From contig NZ_CP034142.1 in NCBI RefSeq assembly GCF_003994855.1, forward strand, positions 2,356,001-2,420,000: 64,000 bases of DNA, in the 5' to 3' direction. The stretch is from Marinobacter sp. NP-4(2019) (GTDB lineage: Bacteria; Pseudomonadota; Gammaproteobacteria; Pseudomonadales; Oleiphilaceae). A program made the translations under genes and the position numbers. Below are positions 43,275-53,516 of this stretch, piece by piece. Below the pieces are notes generated by a model. It saw only the letters and a list, made by a program, of their open reading frames with translations. It did no database searches and was not told the DNA's origin. Position 1 is the stretch's first letter, and every line of letters begins with the position of its first letter.

Positions 43275-44336
43275 CTACTGGATTTTCTGGTTACGAAACG
43301 CGCTCAACACTTTCCATACGGTGTGCTCAAGGGCTGCACTGGTCGCCAGGCCAAGCTTTTCGGGCAAGGTTCGTTTGCGCTGGTAAGTCACTGAGATTAC
43401 GTCCGCACTCTCACAGGCTTCAATGAGATATTCGTCGGAAGTTTTGATTTCATCGACCAGGTTTACGTCCAGCGCCCGGCGCCCAAACCAGATGTCACCA
43501 TTGGCTACTGCGGAAATGTCGAGCCCAGGGCGGCGTTCGCTGACATATTCCTTGAAAAGGACGTGGGTATCTTCGAGGTCTTCCAGAAATTTTTGTCTGC
43601 CTTTGTCTGTGTTTTCGCCAAAGACAGTCAGCGTCCGCTTGTGCTCGCCAGCGGTCAGCACTTCAAAATCCACATCGTTCTTTTTGAGGAAGCGGTGGAA
43701 GTTCGGCAGTTGGGCAACAACGCCAATGGAGCCAAGTATTGCAAAGGGAGATGCAACGATGCGGTCTGCTACACAGGCCATCATGTAACCACCACTGGCA
43801 GCGACTTTGTCCACGCAGGCGGTGAGATGCAGCCCCTTGCTGCGGATCCTGTCCAACTGAGCAGCCGCCAGACCGTAGGAATGCACCAGGCCACCGCCGC
43901 TCTCCAGCCGAATGACGACCTCATCGGTGGCCGGATTCGCCACACTCAATACCGCCGTCACCGCCCTGCGCAAAGGATCGGTGTCGCTTGCCTTGATGTC
44001 GCCATCGAAGTCCAGAACGAACACGCGCTTCTTGCCTTCCGCCTGCTCTTCCCCGGCTTTCAGTTTTTCCTTTTCTGCCTTGGCCCGGGCTTTCTCTTCT
44101 TTCTTATGCTTCTTGGACCAGGCCTTGCGCTCGTGTTCCGAGAGCAGGCGGGCATGAAGAGATTCTTTCAGCTTGCGGTACTTTTCATTAAGCTTGCGGA
44201 CCCGCAACTCCCCTTCACTGTCGTCTTCCTTATCCCTCTGGGCTGCTGACATAACAACCGAAATAACCACGACCAATGCAACAACCAGTGTCACGGCCTT
44301 GGCGACGAATAAACCGAACTCTGTCAGAAATTCCAA
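43275..44336 (-). CDS. sohB: Inner-membrane serine protease SohB
   Basis: The protein has 353 residues in family S49. One membrane segment (about 8–30) is followed by a charged coiled-coil region (about 45–100) and the protease domain. The nucleophile Ser is in VAASGGYMMACVADRI (about 180) and the base Lys in EHKRTLTVFGENTDKG (about 230). An AGxVGxI-like GSIGVVAQLPN loop is present. It is a periplasmic peptidase with a signal anchor; in E. coli it suppresses degP loss. It lies 25 bp upstream of acuI on the same strand. Confidence 0.93.
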   Translation of the reverse strand: MEFLTEFGLFVAKAVTLVVALVVVISVVMSAAQRDKEDDSEGELRVRKLNEKYRKLKESLHARLLSEHERKAWSKKHKKEEKARAKAEKEKLKAGEEQAEGKKRVFVLDFDGDIKASDTDPLRRAVTAVLSVANPATDEVVIRLESGGGLVHSYGLAAAQLDRIRSKGLHLTACVDKVAASGGYMMACVADRIVASPFAILGSIGVVAQLPNFHRFLKKNDVDFEVLTAGEHKRTLTVFGENTDKGRQKFLEDLEDTHVLFKEYVSERRPGLDISAVANGDIWFGRRALDVNLVDEIKTSDEYLIEACESADVISVTYQRKRTLPEKLGLATSAALEHTVWKVLSAFRNQKIQ

Positions 44337-44433
44337 ATTGCTTCTCCAGCCTGATTTTCAAAGCGCTGATTGTAACTTACAGGTCTCATTGTGGTAAGCA
44401 ACAGGGAAATTTAAAACAAGCGTTCGATCGAGC

Positions 44434-44462
44434 TTGACACTGCCATGTTGTCACCATAAAGT
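44434..44462 (+). promoter_or_regulatory. Sigma-70-type promoter of the SCP2 gene
   Basis: A consensus -35 TTGACA (44434–44439) and TAAAGT (44457–44462) are 17 bp apart. The start codon is about 100 bp downstream at 44564. Confidence 0.6.
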
Positions 44463-44563
44463 CGAATGGCTGCGTCGGCTAACCCTGGCCTTCCGGAACA
44501 GGCTCACTGCCAGGGCCGTCAAGCCGTCGCCAAGCCAAGACAATCATCAATAAGGGTAAAATA

Positions 44564-44878
44564 ATGTCTGTAGCTCAGGTATTTGACAAACTCGAACAGA
44601 ACTTCAACGCAGACGCAGCCGAAGGCCTGGATCTGGTATTCCAGTTCGATATCGAAGATGACAAAACTTACCACCTGGTCATCAACGATGGCACCTGCAA
44701 ACTCCACGAAGGTGCCCACGACGATCCTTCCGTAACCCTGATCATGAACTCTGAAACCCTGCAGGGCATTGTCTCAGGTGAAACTGACGGTATGCAGGCA
44801 TTCATGGCTGGCCAGCTTCGCGCAGAAGGCGACATGATGCTGGCGACCAAGCTGGGCGAACTGTTCAAGATGGGCTAA
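44564..44878 (+). CDS. SCP2 sterol-binding-domain protein
   Basis: The protein has 104 residues, a single SCP2 fold: VFDKLEQNFNADAAEGLDLVFQFDIEDDKTYHLVINDG, then DDPSVTLIMNSETLQGIVSGETDGMQAFMAGQLRAEGDMMLATKLGELFKMG. Such stand-alone SCP2 proteins bind hydrophobic or acyl ligands; the ligand here is unknown. It is monocistronic with its own promoter and terminator. Confidence 0.92.
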   Translation: MSVAQVFDKLEQNFNADAAEGLDLVFQFDIEDDKTYHLVINDGTCKLHEGAHDDPSVTLIMNSETLQGIVSGETDGMQAFMAGQLRAEGDMMLATKLGELFKMG

Positions 44879-44906
44879 ACGGCCCCGGACAGAGAGACCT
44901 GAAAAA

Positions 44907-44931
44907 ACCCTGCCTCGTAGCAGGGTTTTTT
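44907..44931. terminator. Bidirectional terminator between the SCP2 and fimL genes
   Basis: ACCCTGC, loop CTCGTA, GCAGGGT with a T run on the plus strand and an A run before the stem, so it can stop transcription from both convergent genes. Confidence 0.85.
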
Positions 44932-44941
44932 ATGTGGTTTT

Positions 44942-46648
44942 TCAAAGACCGACATCACTCAGTGACGACTCGGCAAGACGCAGCAGATCTGAATTGCGAT
45001 CCTCGCGCTTGCCAATGCTCTCGATGTAATACTCCAGGGAGGTCAGCGCATCCGCCAGGGCTTCCAGTACCTGTGGGGACGGTGCTTCCCGGGAATCCAG
45101 CAGTCGCTCCTGAATGGATGCCGCCACTCGTTCCAGAACTCCGGCGGCACCGGGATCCCCCACCATGTGCAGCCCACCCCAAATGCTGTGCAGCGTTCCC
45201 GGAAGGTTGGCAAGATGCAGCCTGTCATAATCAGACTCGATGAAGGCAGTGATCGCGCGCTTGGCCAGGGTCAGCGCACTGCGGGCCTCATCGGCAACGA
45301 CATAGGTGGCCTCCTGAAGATAGAGGGATTCATCGCGCTTACGACCACCCGCTACCAGGGAATCGGTTTCGGCGGTAATGCCGCGAGTAACGATCTGCAT
45401 GATGGCATCTTCAATACCGAGCACGGAATCCGCCAGCGCGTACAACTCGTCCTCTCCTGGCGACCGCGACTCGGACTCCCAGCTACGTAATCGGGTGGCT
45501 TCTCCGCGGCACTTTCCGGCCAGTTGGCTGAGGTCCAGCATGACCAGGGTGTTACCGAGCCGCTCAAGGGTATCTGCAATCGAGGAGAACTCTGCCAGGT
45601 CCGGCTCAATGCCTCGCTCAATAATATCCAGCTTGTCCTTAAGCTGATTAAGCTCATCCTGCAGGGCTTCCGACAGGGATTTGAGGACATCAGCGCCGGG
45701 ACCATAAAGCCTGCGGGCATGGGCCTCCAGCATGGAGTCGGGGAATTCCGCGGGCGTGAGCCGATACGCCGAGAGAATGTTGGTTACCTCGGGGTTGCCA
45801 GAGCCGCTGCGGTAAAGAACATAAACCATGTCGCGGATCAATGAGTCAGGGGCATCCTTGGAGGTTGCCACCTTTCCCACGTATACCACTTCCCTGGCAT
45901 ACTTTTCGATACGCATGAACATGCGCTTGCGAGCCTTGGTGAAAGGCATCGCCCGGTCAAGCATGGTATCCGCGACGATGGACACCAGACACCACATGTG
46001 CCCCATCGGCGTGCCCTGGCATACTCTCGCTAACCCGCGGGCCGCGCGACCGAACAGCTTTTTGCTGACTACCTCGTTGCGTTCCCGCAACATGCCCAGC
46101 AAGGCCACCTGAAAGGTTAACCTCATCCGGCGGGCCAGAATTTCGTATTCGGCCTCATTTCCCTCAAACGGCTGTACCGACATCCCTGCGCAGAAGTCCG
46201 GTCGCTTTCTGACGTCTATCTCAAAGAAGCAGGATTCCGGATACGGCCTCTCCCTGCGCGCTTCACGCAGGTCGTTGATGACCGGCAACAGGAGTTCCGG
46301 GTGATCGACCCGTTGCTGGTGGTAATACTCGACATACCGCCGCAGGATAAACAGAGCGCTGTTCAGGGTGGTCAGCAGAATGTTCTTGTCGTCATTTGCG
46401 CCGACGGGCACGTCATTCGCCATGCTGACGGCTTCCTGGCACAGCAGAATGCCCCCGCGCAGCTCGACAAGTATAAAGATACCGCGAAGCTGGTTCAGAA
46501 AATCCACGCAATTCTGCAGGTCTTCACCGCTCTCACGATTTTCCTGAAAGCGTTCAAGGCTGGACTCCGCCTGCTTTATGGTCTGCTCAATTTCACCTTT
46601 GACAAGATCAAAGGACTGTGACTTCGTCGCCAGAGACGATTGAACCAT
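44942..46648 (-). CDS. fimL: FimL, twitching-motility regulator related to the ChpA N-terminus
   Basis: The protein has 568 residues, all helical. It resembles the N-terminal part of the hybrid kinase ChpA, with degenerate histidine-phosphotransfer-like modules (EQTIKQAESSLERFQENRE ... LNQLRGIFILVELRGG at about 20–65; DYDRLHLANLPGTLHSIWGG near 490). The usual phosphorylatable His context is not seen, as in Pseudomonas FimL, which works as a scaffold linking the type IV pilus pole complex to cyclic AMP. The neighbouring dnaQ–rnhA block is also next to fimL in Pseudomonas, which supports the call. No pilus gene is in the window. Confidence 0.82.
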   Translation of the reverse strand: MVQSSLATKSQSFDLVKGEIEQTIKQAESSLERFQENRESGEDLQNCVDFLNQLRGIFILVELRGGILLCQEAVSMANDVPVGANDDKNILLTTLNSALFILRRYVEYYHQQRVDHPELLLPVINDLREARRERPYPESCFFEIDVRKRPDFCAGMSVQPFEGNEAEYEILARRMRLTFQVALLGMLRERNEVVSKKLFGRAARGLARVCQGTPMGHMWCLVSIVADTMLDRAMPFTKARKRMFMRIEKYAREVVYVGKVATSKDAPDSLIRDMVYVLYRSGSGNPEVTNILSAYRLTPAEFPDSMLEAHARRLYGPGADVLKSLSEALQDELNQLKDKLDIIERGIEPDLAEFSSIADTLERLGNTLVMLDLSQLAGKCRGEATRLRSWESESRSPGEDELYALADSVLGIEDAIMQIVTRGITAETDSLVAGGRKRDESLYLQEATYVVADEARSALTLAKRAITAFIESDYDRLHLANLPGTLHSIWGGLHMVGDPGAAGVLERVAASIQERLLDSREAPSPQVLEALADALTSLEYYIESIGKREDRNSDLLRLAESSLSDVGL

Positions 46649-46772
46649 AAACGCTTCCTGTTAACTTCGCGGAAACTACCGCGTCCTGTTCTTGGAATAG
46701 GTACTTATAACACAAAACTCAAGTTGCTCAAGAAATTGGGAATGTAACAAATAGTACAGGCTGACCCAGTTC

Positions 46773-47513
46773 TCAATTCGGGTTGGCGGTGTCCTCCTGA
46801 CTCCCCGCTGAATTTTCCAGACGCTCCCAGACAGTCCCGCCCGCCTGTTTGGCAAGACCTTCCATAAACTCTTCGTGGGCTGCCCGTTCCTGCTCGGAAG
46901 CCTTTATCACTTTGAGCGGTTTTCTCTCCGCTGCCAGACGACGTATGCCGTCAACGCCGCCATTGTCGTCAGTGCCGGCGTCCAGAGAAAGCGCTGTCTG
47001 ACCGCCGGTGAGCAGGAGGTACACATCGGCCAGGATCTCGGCGTCCAACAAGGCCCCGTGCAATTCCCGGTTGCTGTTATCGACCCCGTAGCGTTTGCAC
47101 AAGGCATCGAGGCTGTTCTTCTGCCCCGGATGCTTTTTCCGGGCGATGGCCAGGGAATCCACGACACTGCAATGATCCCCGGTTTTTCGCAGGGGCTTCA
47201 GTCGTGCGAACTCGGCATCCATGAACCCGATATCAAACGCTGCGTTGTGAATGACCAGTTCGGCACCTTTGATGAACTCAAAGAACTCATCGGCGATTTC
47301 GGAAAACACCGGTTTGTCCGCCAGGAATTCATTGGTGATACCGTGAACGGTAATGGCTTCCGCTTCAACTTCACGTTCGGGGTTGATGTATACGTGATAG
47401 TTACGACCGGTCAGTTGCCGCTCCACCATTTCCACGCAACCAATCTCGATGATGCGATGGCCTTCTGACGGATCAATGCCCGTGGTTTCAGTATCCAGTA
47501 CTATCTGTCTCAT
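46773..47513 (-). CDS. dnaQ: DNA polymerase III epsilon subunit (proofreading exonuclease)
   Basis: The protein has 246 residues. DEDDh exonuclease motifs: LDTETTGIDPSEGHRIIEIG (Asp6, Glu8), VIHNAAFDIGFMDAEF (about 93–108) and HGALLDAEILADVYLLL (about 156–172), with the His and last Asp in place. The C-terminal tail (about 185–246) binds the alpha subunit. It proofreads replication errors. It is 17 bp downstream of rnhA on the same strand. Confidence 0.96.
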   Translation of the reverse strand: MRQIVLDTETTGIDPSEGHRIIEIGCVEMVERQLTGRNYHVYINPEREVEAEAITVHGITNEFLADKPVFSEIADEFFEFIKGAELVIHNAAFDIGFMDAEFARLKPLRKTGDHCSVVDSLAIARKKHPGQKNSLDALCKRYGVDNSNRELHGALLDAEILADVYLLLTGGQTALSLDAGTDDNGGVDGIRRLAAERKPLKVIKASEQERAAHEEFMEGLAKQAGGTVWERLENSAGSQEDTANPN

Positions 47514-47530
47514 GTTCGCCCTGTCTCTGA

Positions 47531-47974
47531 CTACGTATTAGCCAACTCTTCAACACCCCGGTTCGCCAGCTCGTCTGCCAGCTCGTTATCCGGAACTCCG
47601 GAATGCCCCTTGACCCAATGCCAATTCACTTTGTGGCGGGCAACCTGATCGTCAAGCTCTCGCCACAAGTCTTCATTCTTTACCGGTTTCTTCGCGGCGG
47701 TTTTCCAGCCGTTACGTTTCCACCCGGCCATCCATTCCGTGATGCCCTTACGCACATACTGTGAATCTGTGTACAGCTCCACCTCACAGGCGCGCTTGAG
47801 CGTTTCCAGCCCCCGGATCGCGGCCATCAATTCCATGCGGTTGTTGGTGGTTTGCCGTTCACCGCCATGGAGGGTTTTTCTGGCATCGCCATACCGGAGA
47901 ACCACGCCCCATCCACCCGGCCCCGGATTACCCTTGCAGGCACCATCGGTATAAAGAACAACCTTACCGGCCAT
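47531..47974 (-). CDS. rnhA: Ribonuclease HI
   Basis: The protein has 147 residues. [17 protein letters not shown] holds the first catalytic Asp, [13 protein letters not shown] the Glu, and [12 protein letters not shown] the second Asp; the last Asp is in [12 protein letters not shown]. It removes RNA from RNA–DNA hybrids. It lies between the methyltransferase and dnaQ genes on one strand, probably in one transcript. Confidence 0.97.
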   Translation of the reverse strand: MAGKVVLYTDGACKGNPGPGGWGVVLRYGDARKTLHGGERQTTNNRMELMAAIRGLETLKRACEVELYTDSQYVRKGITEWMAGWKRNGWKTAAKKPVKNEDLWRELDDQVARHKVNWHWVKGHSGVPDNELADELANRGVEELANT

Positions 47975-47994
47975 TACTACTCCCTGACTTGTCT

Positions 47995-48777
47995 CTAGTT
48001 AACACGGGTGCGACCAACGCACCCCCGGGACGCACCCACGGTCCCGGACCCCGGCAGTGTAATGGCTTTTTGCTTGTTCCACACGGGGCGACGGGGAATA
48101 CGTGAACACACCCGCTTCCTGGCGACAATGCAGTAATAGGCGCCAACCGGCAGGATTCCGTTTCCGCAGACTCTCTCCAACAGACTCCTTCGACGCTCGG
48201 GGACCGGCTTCTGTAAAGGGAGGCGATAAAAACACGACCGGGAACACTCAACCGAAAAATCCAGCAATCTGAGCCAGTCTTCCATCCGGCTTTTCATCAG
48301 GAAGCGACCACCCCACGGCCCCGTCCGTGACCGCGACAGCAGTCGGCGCAGGCCCCAGACGCTCACAGGGTTGAACCCGATCAACAAGATGGTGCCCTCT
48401 CCCCGCAGGACTCGTGACGCTTCCCGCAACACCTGGTGGGGATGGGGTGAAAAATCCGCAGTATGATGAAGAATCACCAAATCCATAGAATCACCGGGGA
48501 ATGGCAACTCATCAGCATCGCACACTGCCACCCCATCCGGAATGGCCGGTCCCCAGTTCGGTGTCGTCACTATCTTATGTGAAAAGTCAGTCCCACTGGC
48601 CAGCGGGACACGGTGACTGATCCCCACTTGCAGCTGCCTTGCCCCCGTCTTGTTTCCGAGATGATGATCAACGCAGGCACGCTGATCCGCCAGCAGCGCA
48701 CGCCCCAGAGGCGTCTGGTACCAGCGTTCGAAACTGTCATGTCGTAGAGAAAAATCAACGGGTTCGCTTGCTGCCAT
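47995..48777 (-). CDS. Class I SAM-dependent methyltransferase
   Basis: The protein has 260 residues from the ATG at 48777 ([20 protein letters not shown]); the longer frame to 49053 overlaps the divergent gloB gene. A weak glycine loop (LQVGISHR) is followed by [53 protein letters not shown], typical of Methyltransf_11. The target is unknown. Its place between gloB (divergent) and rnhA is the same as PA1814 in Pseudomonas. Confidence 0.85.
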   Translation of the reverse strand: MAASEPVDFSLRHDSFERWYQTPLGRALLADQRACVDHHLGNKTGARQLQVGISHRVPLASGTDFSHKIVTTPNWGPAIPDGVAVCDADELPFPGDSMDLVILHHTADFSPHPHQVLREASRVLRGEGTILLIGFNPVSVWGLRRLLSRSRTGPWGGRFLMKSRMEDWLRLLDFSVECSRSCFYRLPLQKPVPERRRSLLERVCGNGILPVGAYYCIVARKRVCSRIPRRPVWNKQKAITLPGSGTVGASRGCVGRTRVN

Positions 48778-48873
48778 TATGGTCTGCCCCCGGCTGAGTA
48801 TTGACCACCCTTGGGACGGTCTGCGTAATGCATTATCATAACAGGCACATCCACCTGGCACATGTAGGGGCCT

Positions 48874-49677
48874 ATGCTGACCATCACTGCAATTCCGGCG
48901 TTCAATGATAACTACATCTGGTGCCTTGCGGACACCGCTTCCGGCAAGGCGCTGGTCGTTGATCCCGGTCAGGCAGCCCCCGTCAGAGAGCACCTCCGGC
49001 AGCACAATTTGACGCTCGACACCATATTGGTCACGCACCACCACCCCGACCACGTTGGCGGCGTCAACGCCCTGGTCTCAGACGTGCCCGATTGCAGAAT
49101 CACCGGGCCTGCCGACTCCCCTTTCCGGGAAGTCACCGAGCCGGTACATCCCGGCGATGAAGTTGTCTGGAATTCGATAACGTTCCAGGTATTCGGTGTT
49201 CCTGGCCATACCCTGGATCACATCGCCTATTTTTCCGAATCAAAAGTTGATGGTCATCCGGTCCTGTTTTGTGGCGACACTCTGTTTGTCTGTGGCTGTG
49301 GCCGACTGTTTGAGGGCACCCCAGCCCAGATGCGACAGTCCCTCAACACCCTGCGCAACCTTCCCGATGACGCCAGAGTCTATTGCGCTCACGAGTACAC
49401 GCTCGCCAACCTGAAATTTGCCAGACACTGGCTTCCTGATGACGACAATCTCCGACAGTTTGAGGAAAAATGCCAATCACTCCGGGATGAAGGCAGAGCG
49501 ACCGTCCCTTCCCTTCTCGGGGACGAGAAACGCCTTAACCCCTTCCTCAGATGGGATGACGCCGCTGTCGTAGCCGCCGCCCGGAGTTATTGTGCCGCCA
49601 AGGGCTTGCCGGCTGGCGATCAGGACGAAATATTTGCTGCCGTCAGGCACGGCAAGGATAACTTCCGAGCCAGTTAA
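48874..49677 (+). CDS. gloB: Hydroxyacylglutathione hydrolase (glyoxalase II)
   Basis: The protein has 267 residues. The metallo-beta-lactamase motif [10 protein letters not shown] (about 54–63) binds the two metals, with further ligands in [27 protein letters not shown] and [13 protein letters not shown]. The C-terminal helical domain holds the glutathione site. It splits S-lactoylglutathione to lactate in methylglyoxal detoxification. It is divergent from the methyltransferase gene. Confidence 0.96.
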   Translation: MLTITAIPAFNDNYIWCLADTASGKALVVDPGQAAPVREHLRQHNLTLDTILVTHHHPDHVGGVNALVSDVPDCRITGPADSPFREVTEPVHPGDEVVWNSITFQVFGVPGHTLDHIAYFSESKVDGHPVLFCGDTLFVCGCGRLFEGTPAQMRQSLNTLRNLPDDARVYCAHEYTLANLKFARHWLPDDDNLRQFEEKCQSLRDEGRATVPSLLGDEKRLNPFLRWDDAAVVAAARSYCAAKGLPAGDQDEIFAAVRHGKDNFRAS

Positions 49678-49823
49678 CAAATCCTCTCAATGACGTAACG
49701 AGAGCGTTCTTGACCCCCCTGGGGCGCATCCATAGAATCTTTTCAAAATTATTGCCATAACATCTTAAATATGCCGGGTTTTCATACATACCCCGGCATA
49801 TCCAGCCAGTCGGAAGTACTATT

Positions 49824-51572
49824 ATGTCAGTCAGACGGATATCTGCAGTTGTCTTTGCCAGCGCCATGATGGGCGGCTGTGCCAGCCTTGAAAACAATAC
49901 CCCCGACTGGATCAAGCCCACCACCTATTTCGGTAGTGACAACACCGATGCCGAAGACAATCCGCTGGACTCGGAAAAGGTGACCGTCGCTGCAGGTGAC
50001 CAGGAGCTCAAGGAAGCCACGGAGTCTGGTAACCGCCAGGGTACTTCCCGCACCGAGCTTGACGAAGCCATTTCTCCGGGACTGAAAGCAGCGGCTGAGG
50101 AAGCCAGAGCCAAACTTGATTCGCCATCGAATTATGACAGGGAAGACCCTGACAAAACCGTCGATCTTTGGCACCGCCTTCGGGCCGGTTTTGAACTTGA
50201 CCATGATATTGCTGATCCCAGAGTCAAAGCTCAGCTTGACTGGTATCGCAAACACCCGAAATACATTGATCGGGTCGTCAAGCGCGGCAGCCGCTATCTG
50301 CACTACATAATCACGGAAACAGAAAAACGTGGGTTGCCGACCGAACTGGCCTTGCTACCGGTTGTCGAAAGCGCTTTTGATCCGTTTGCTTACTCCCATG
50401 GCCGGGCGTCGGGCTTATGGCAGTTCATCCCCAGCACCGGCAAATACTTCGGGCTAACCCAGAGTTGGTGGCATGACGACCGCAGAGACATCATCGAATC
50501 AACTGATGCGGCGCTGACCTATCTCGACCGGCTGGCCAAACGCTTTGACGGCGATTACACCCTGGCCCTTGCCGCCTATAACAGCGGTGGCGGCACGGTA
50601 TCCAAAGCCATGCGCCGTAATCGGAATGCCAACAAACCGACGGATTACTGGTCACTCCGGCTGCCCCGGGAGACCACGCATTATGTGCCCAAGCTGATTG
50701 CCCTGGCCAAGATTTTCGACAAGCCGGAAGACTATGGCGTTGAACTACCGCCCCTGAACGACGAACCCTATTTTGAAATCGTGGAAACCGGTTCCCAGAT
50801 GGATCTGGCCCAGGCTGCCGAGCTTGCCAGTGTCGACGTCGAGGAAATCTATCTGCTCAACCCATCCTTCAACCGCTGGGCAACGGCCCCGGACGGCCCT
50901 CATCGTCTGTTGGTCCCCAAGGAAAATGCCAGCAGCTTCAGGACGGCACTGAGCAAGATCCCGGAGAAAAACCGCGTCGCCTGGCGTAACTACCAGGTTG
51001 TTTCCGGAGACAGCCTGAGCACCATCGCCCGGAGATTCTCCACCACGACATCCGTCATTCGCAGGGTCAACAACCTTAACAGCGATATGATTCGCACTGG
51101 GCAACGCCTGATGATTCCCTCTGCCAGCAAGAACACAGATCAATACGCTCTCAGTGCGAGCCAACGCCTGGAAAAAAAGCAGTCGCGCAATCGCAGTGGC
51201 AGCCGGGTCAACTACACCATTCGTCGTGGTGACACCTTCTGGGATATTGCTCGTGAACACAGGGTCACGGTTCGCGAGGTGGCCGCCTGGAACAATATGG
51301 CGCCGGGTGACCCGCTGATTCCCGGCAAGAAGATCGTCATCTGGTCACAGTCCAGCCAGCCTGAAACCGTCGCCACCAGTAGTAGCCGGGGTCAGGCCAT
51401 GGTGCGCAAAGTGGGCTACCGGGTACGCAAGGGCGATTCCCTGTCAGCAATTGCCAGCCGCTTTTCGGTGAATGTGCGCGACATCGCAAGCTGGAATGAT
51501 CTTAACACCGCCCGTTATCTCCAGCCGGGCCAAAGTCTGGTACTCTACGTAGATATCAGGAACAGCCCCTGA
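49824..51572 (+). CDS. mltD: Membrane-bound lytic murein transglycosylase D with three LysM domains
   Basis: The protein has 582 residues. The lipobox MGGC (Cys about 19) gives an outer-membrane lipoprotein. The transglycosylase domain (about 165–330) has the catalytic Glu in LLPVVESAFDPFAYSHGRASGLWQF (about 181) and ALAAYNSGGG. Three LysM units follow: YQVVSGDSLSTIARRFS (about 392), YTIRRGDTFWDIAREHR (about 467) and YRVRKGDSLSAIASRFS (about 533). It cuts peptidoglycan glycan strands to 1,6-anhydro ends. The yej-type transporter follows on the same strand. Confidence 0.94.
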   Translation: MSVRRISAVVFASAMMGGCASLENNTPDWIKPTTYFGSDNTDAEDNPLDSEKVTVAAGDQELKEATESGNRQGTSRTELDEAISPGLKAAAEEARAKLDSPSNYDREDPDKTVDLWHRLRAGFELDHDIADPRVKAQLDWYRKHPKYIDRVVKRGSRYLHYIITETEKRGLPTELALLPVVESAFDPFAYSHGRASGLWQFIPSTGKYFGLTQSWWHDDRRDIIESTDAALTYLDRLAKRFDGDYTLALAAYNSGGGTVSKAMRRNRNANKPTDYWSLRLPRETTHYVPKLIALAKIFDKPEDYGVELPPLNDEPYFEIVETGSQMDLAQAAELASVDVEEIYLLNPSFNRWATAPDGPHRLLVPKENASSFRTALSKIPEKNRVAWRNYQVVSGDSLSTIARRFSTTTSVIRRVNNLNSDMIRTGQRLMIPSASKNTDQYALSASQRLEKKQSRNRSGSRVNYTIRRGDTFWDIAREHRVTVREVAAWNNMAPGDPLIPGKKIVIWSQSSQPETVATSSSRGQAMVRKVGYRVRKGDSLSAIASRFSVNVRDIASWNDLNTARYLQPGQSLVLYVDIRNSP

Positions 51573-51651
51573 GACTGTCGCCAACGGCAGGAACGCCAGG
51601 GAATAAAAACAATCATTGTTCCTGGACGATTCACCAAAACGTGCGAGATCT

Positions 51652-53481
51652 ATGACAAAAACACGGACAGCCTCAACCCTTACGTCGTTTTGCACCCTGG
51701 CCCTGGTTCTACTCACCGCTCCGCTTCCTGTCCTGGCAGCGGATTCCGGGGTCGAAGCCCGCCATGCTATCGCCATGCATGATGCGCCCAAATATCCTGA
51801 GGGCTTCAGCCACTTTGACTACGTCAATCCCGAAGCCCCCAAAGGCGGCACATTGCGTATGGCTGTCGTGGCCAATGGCTATGATTCCTTTAACCCGTTT
51901 GTCGTCCGTGGCGTCGCAGCGGCGGGCGTGAGCAGCTATCTGTATGACACTCTTCTTGAATCGTCCGATGATGAACCCTTCAGCGCCTATGGATTGATCG
52001 CCGAGTCTCTGGAGACCCCCGAAGACCGCCGCTATGTCATCTTCAACCTCCGCGAAGAAGCACGCTTTCATGACGGTCACCCCATTACCGCAGAGGACGT
52101 CAAGTTCTCATTTGAAGTTCTGACCACGGAAGGTCATCCGTTCTATCGGAATTACTATGCTGACGTCAGCAAGGTAACCGCTGAGGGTGACCACCGCATC
52201 CGCTTTGATTTCGGCGATACCAACAACCGTGAGCTACCGCTGATTCTGGGGCAGATGCCGATCATGCCAGCCCATTACTGGGACGGTCGTGAATTTGACA
52301 GCAACGGTCTAAAACCGCCGCTGGGCAGTGGACCGTACCGAATTGGCGAGTTCGAAGCGGGACGCTCCGTTACATTCGAACGGGTGGAGGACTACTGGGC
52401 AGAAGATCTGGGCACCCGAAAGGGTCGGTTTAATTTCGACCACATTCGCTTCGACTACTATTCCGATGACACCGTCGCCCTGGAGGCATTCAAGGCCGGC
52501 AACTTTGATTTTCGTGTTGAACCCTCGGCCAAAAACTGGGCCACGGCCTACACCGGTGAAAAGTTCGAAAACAACACCATTATCACCGAGGCCATTGAGC
52601 ATCAGCGCCCGGCTGGTATGCAGGCATTTGTTCTGAATACTCGTAAGGCGAAGTTCTCCGACCCAAGGGTACGAGAGGCTCTGTCCTATGCCTTTGACTT
52701 CGAGTGGGCCAACAAGAACCTTTTCTACGGCCAGTACACTCGCACAAAGAGTTTCTTCGAAAACAGTGAGTTGGCCTCGACCGGCCTGCCCGAAGGTCGG
52801 GAACTCGAGATTCTGAACCAATATCGTGACCAACTTCCCAGCGATGTCTTCAAGGAGGTGTACGAGCCCCCTGTTATTGATGGTAAAGACGGCCTCCGGA
52901 AGAATTTGCGCACGGCTATGCAGCTGCTCAAGGCTGTCGGCTATGAGATTCGTGACGGCAAAATGGTGAATGCTGATAACGGTCGGCCACTGTCATTTGA
53001 GGTCCTGCTGCACCAGAAGAACTTTGAACGCATCGTACTCCCTCTGAAGAATAACCTGGAGAGACTGGGCATCGATGTGTCCGTACGGCTGGTCGACACC
53101 AACCAATACATCCAGCGGGTACGGCAGTTTGATTACGACGTCATTACCCAGGTGCTGCCGCAGTCTGATTCACCGGGCAATGAACAGCGGGAGTACTGGC
53201 ACTCGTCCAATGTCGATGTACACGGCTCCCGAAACTACATGGGCGTCAGTGACCCGGTCGTAGACGAATTAGTCGATATGGTCATTCAGGCCCCCGATCG
53301 TGAGGAACTGGTCTACCGGGTACGCGCATTGGATCGCGTCCTGTTGCATGGCCACTACGTGATTCCTCAGTGGTACCTGCCCCGAGACCGTATTGCCTAC
53401 TGGGGCTATCTCGAACGCCCTGAAACAACGCCCAAGAATGGCATTGATATCGATAACTGGTGGTTCAACCCTGACCAATGA
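51652..53481 (+). CDS. yejA: Periplasmic peptide-binding protein (YejA-like)
   Basis: The protein has 609 residues from the ATG at 51652, which gives a clear signal peptide (SFCTLALVLLTAPLPVLAADS). The SBP_bac_5 fold has GGTLRMAVVANGYDSFNPFVVRGVAAAG near the N-terminus and FSDPRVREALSYAFDFEWANKNLFYGQYTR (about 340–370). It binds oligopeptides for the downstream ABC importer. In enterics YejABEF takes up peptides including microcin C and some antimicrobial peptides; the substrate here is not known. Confidence 0.9.
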   Translation: MTKTRTASTLTSFCTLALVLLTAPLPVLAADSGVEARHAIAMHDAPKYPEGFSHFDYVNPEAPKGGTLRMAVVANGYDSFNPFVVRGVAAAGVSSYLYDTLLESSDDEPFSAYGLIAESLETPEDRRYVIFNLREEARFHDGHPITAEDVKFSFEVLTTEGHPFYRNYYADVSKVTAEGDHRIRFDFGDTNNRELPLILGQMPIMPAHYWDGREFDSNGLKPPLGSGPYRIGEFEAGRSVTFERVEDYWAEDLGTRKGRFNFDHIRFDYYSDDTVALEAFKAGNFDFRVEPSAKNWATAYTGEKFENNTIITEAIEHQRPAGMQAFVLNTRKAKFSDPRVREALSYAFDFEWANKNLFYGQYTRTKSFFENSELASTGLPEGRELEILNQYRDQLPSDVFKEVYEPPVIDGKDGLRKNLRTAMQLLKAVGYEIRDGKMVNADNGRPLSFEVLLHQKNFERIVLPLKNNLERLGIDVSVRLVDTNQYIQRVRQFDYDVITQVLPQSDSPGNEQREYWHSSNVDVHGSRNYMGVSDPVVDELVDMVIQAPDREELVYRVRALDRVLLHGHYVIPQWYLPRDRIAYWGYLERPETTPKNGIDIDNWWFNPDQ

Positions 53482-53516
53482 TTGTGATCAACGCAACGGT
53501 GAAAGGGCTCCACTAG

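Noticed and set aside
48778..49053. Upstream extension of the methyltransferase frame
   Set aside because: It overlaps the start of divergent gloB, and the extra 92 residues do not look like protein; MAASEPVDF is the likely start.
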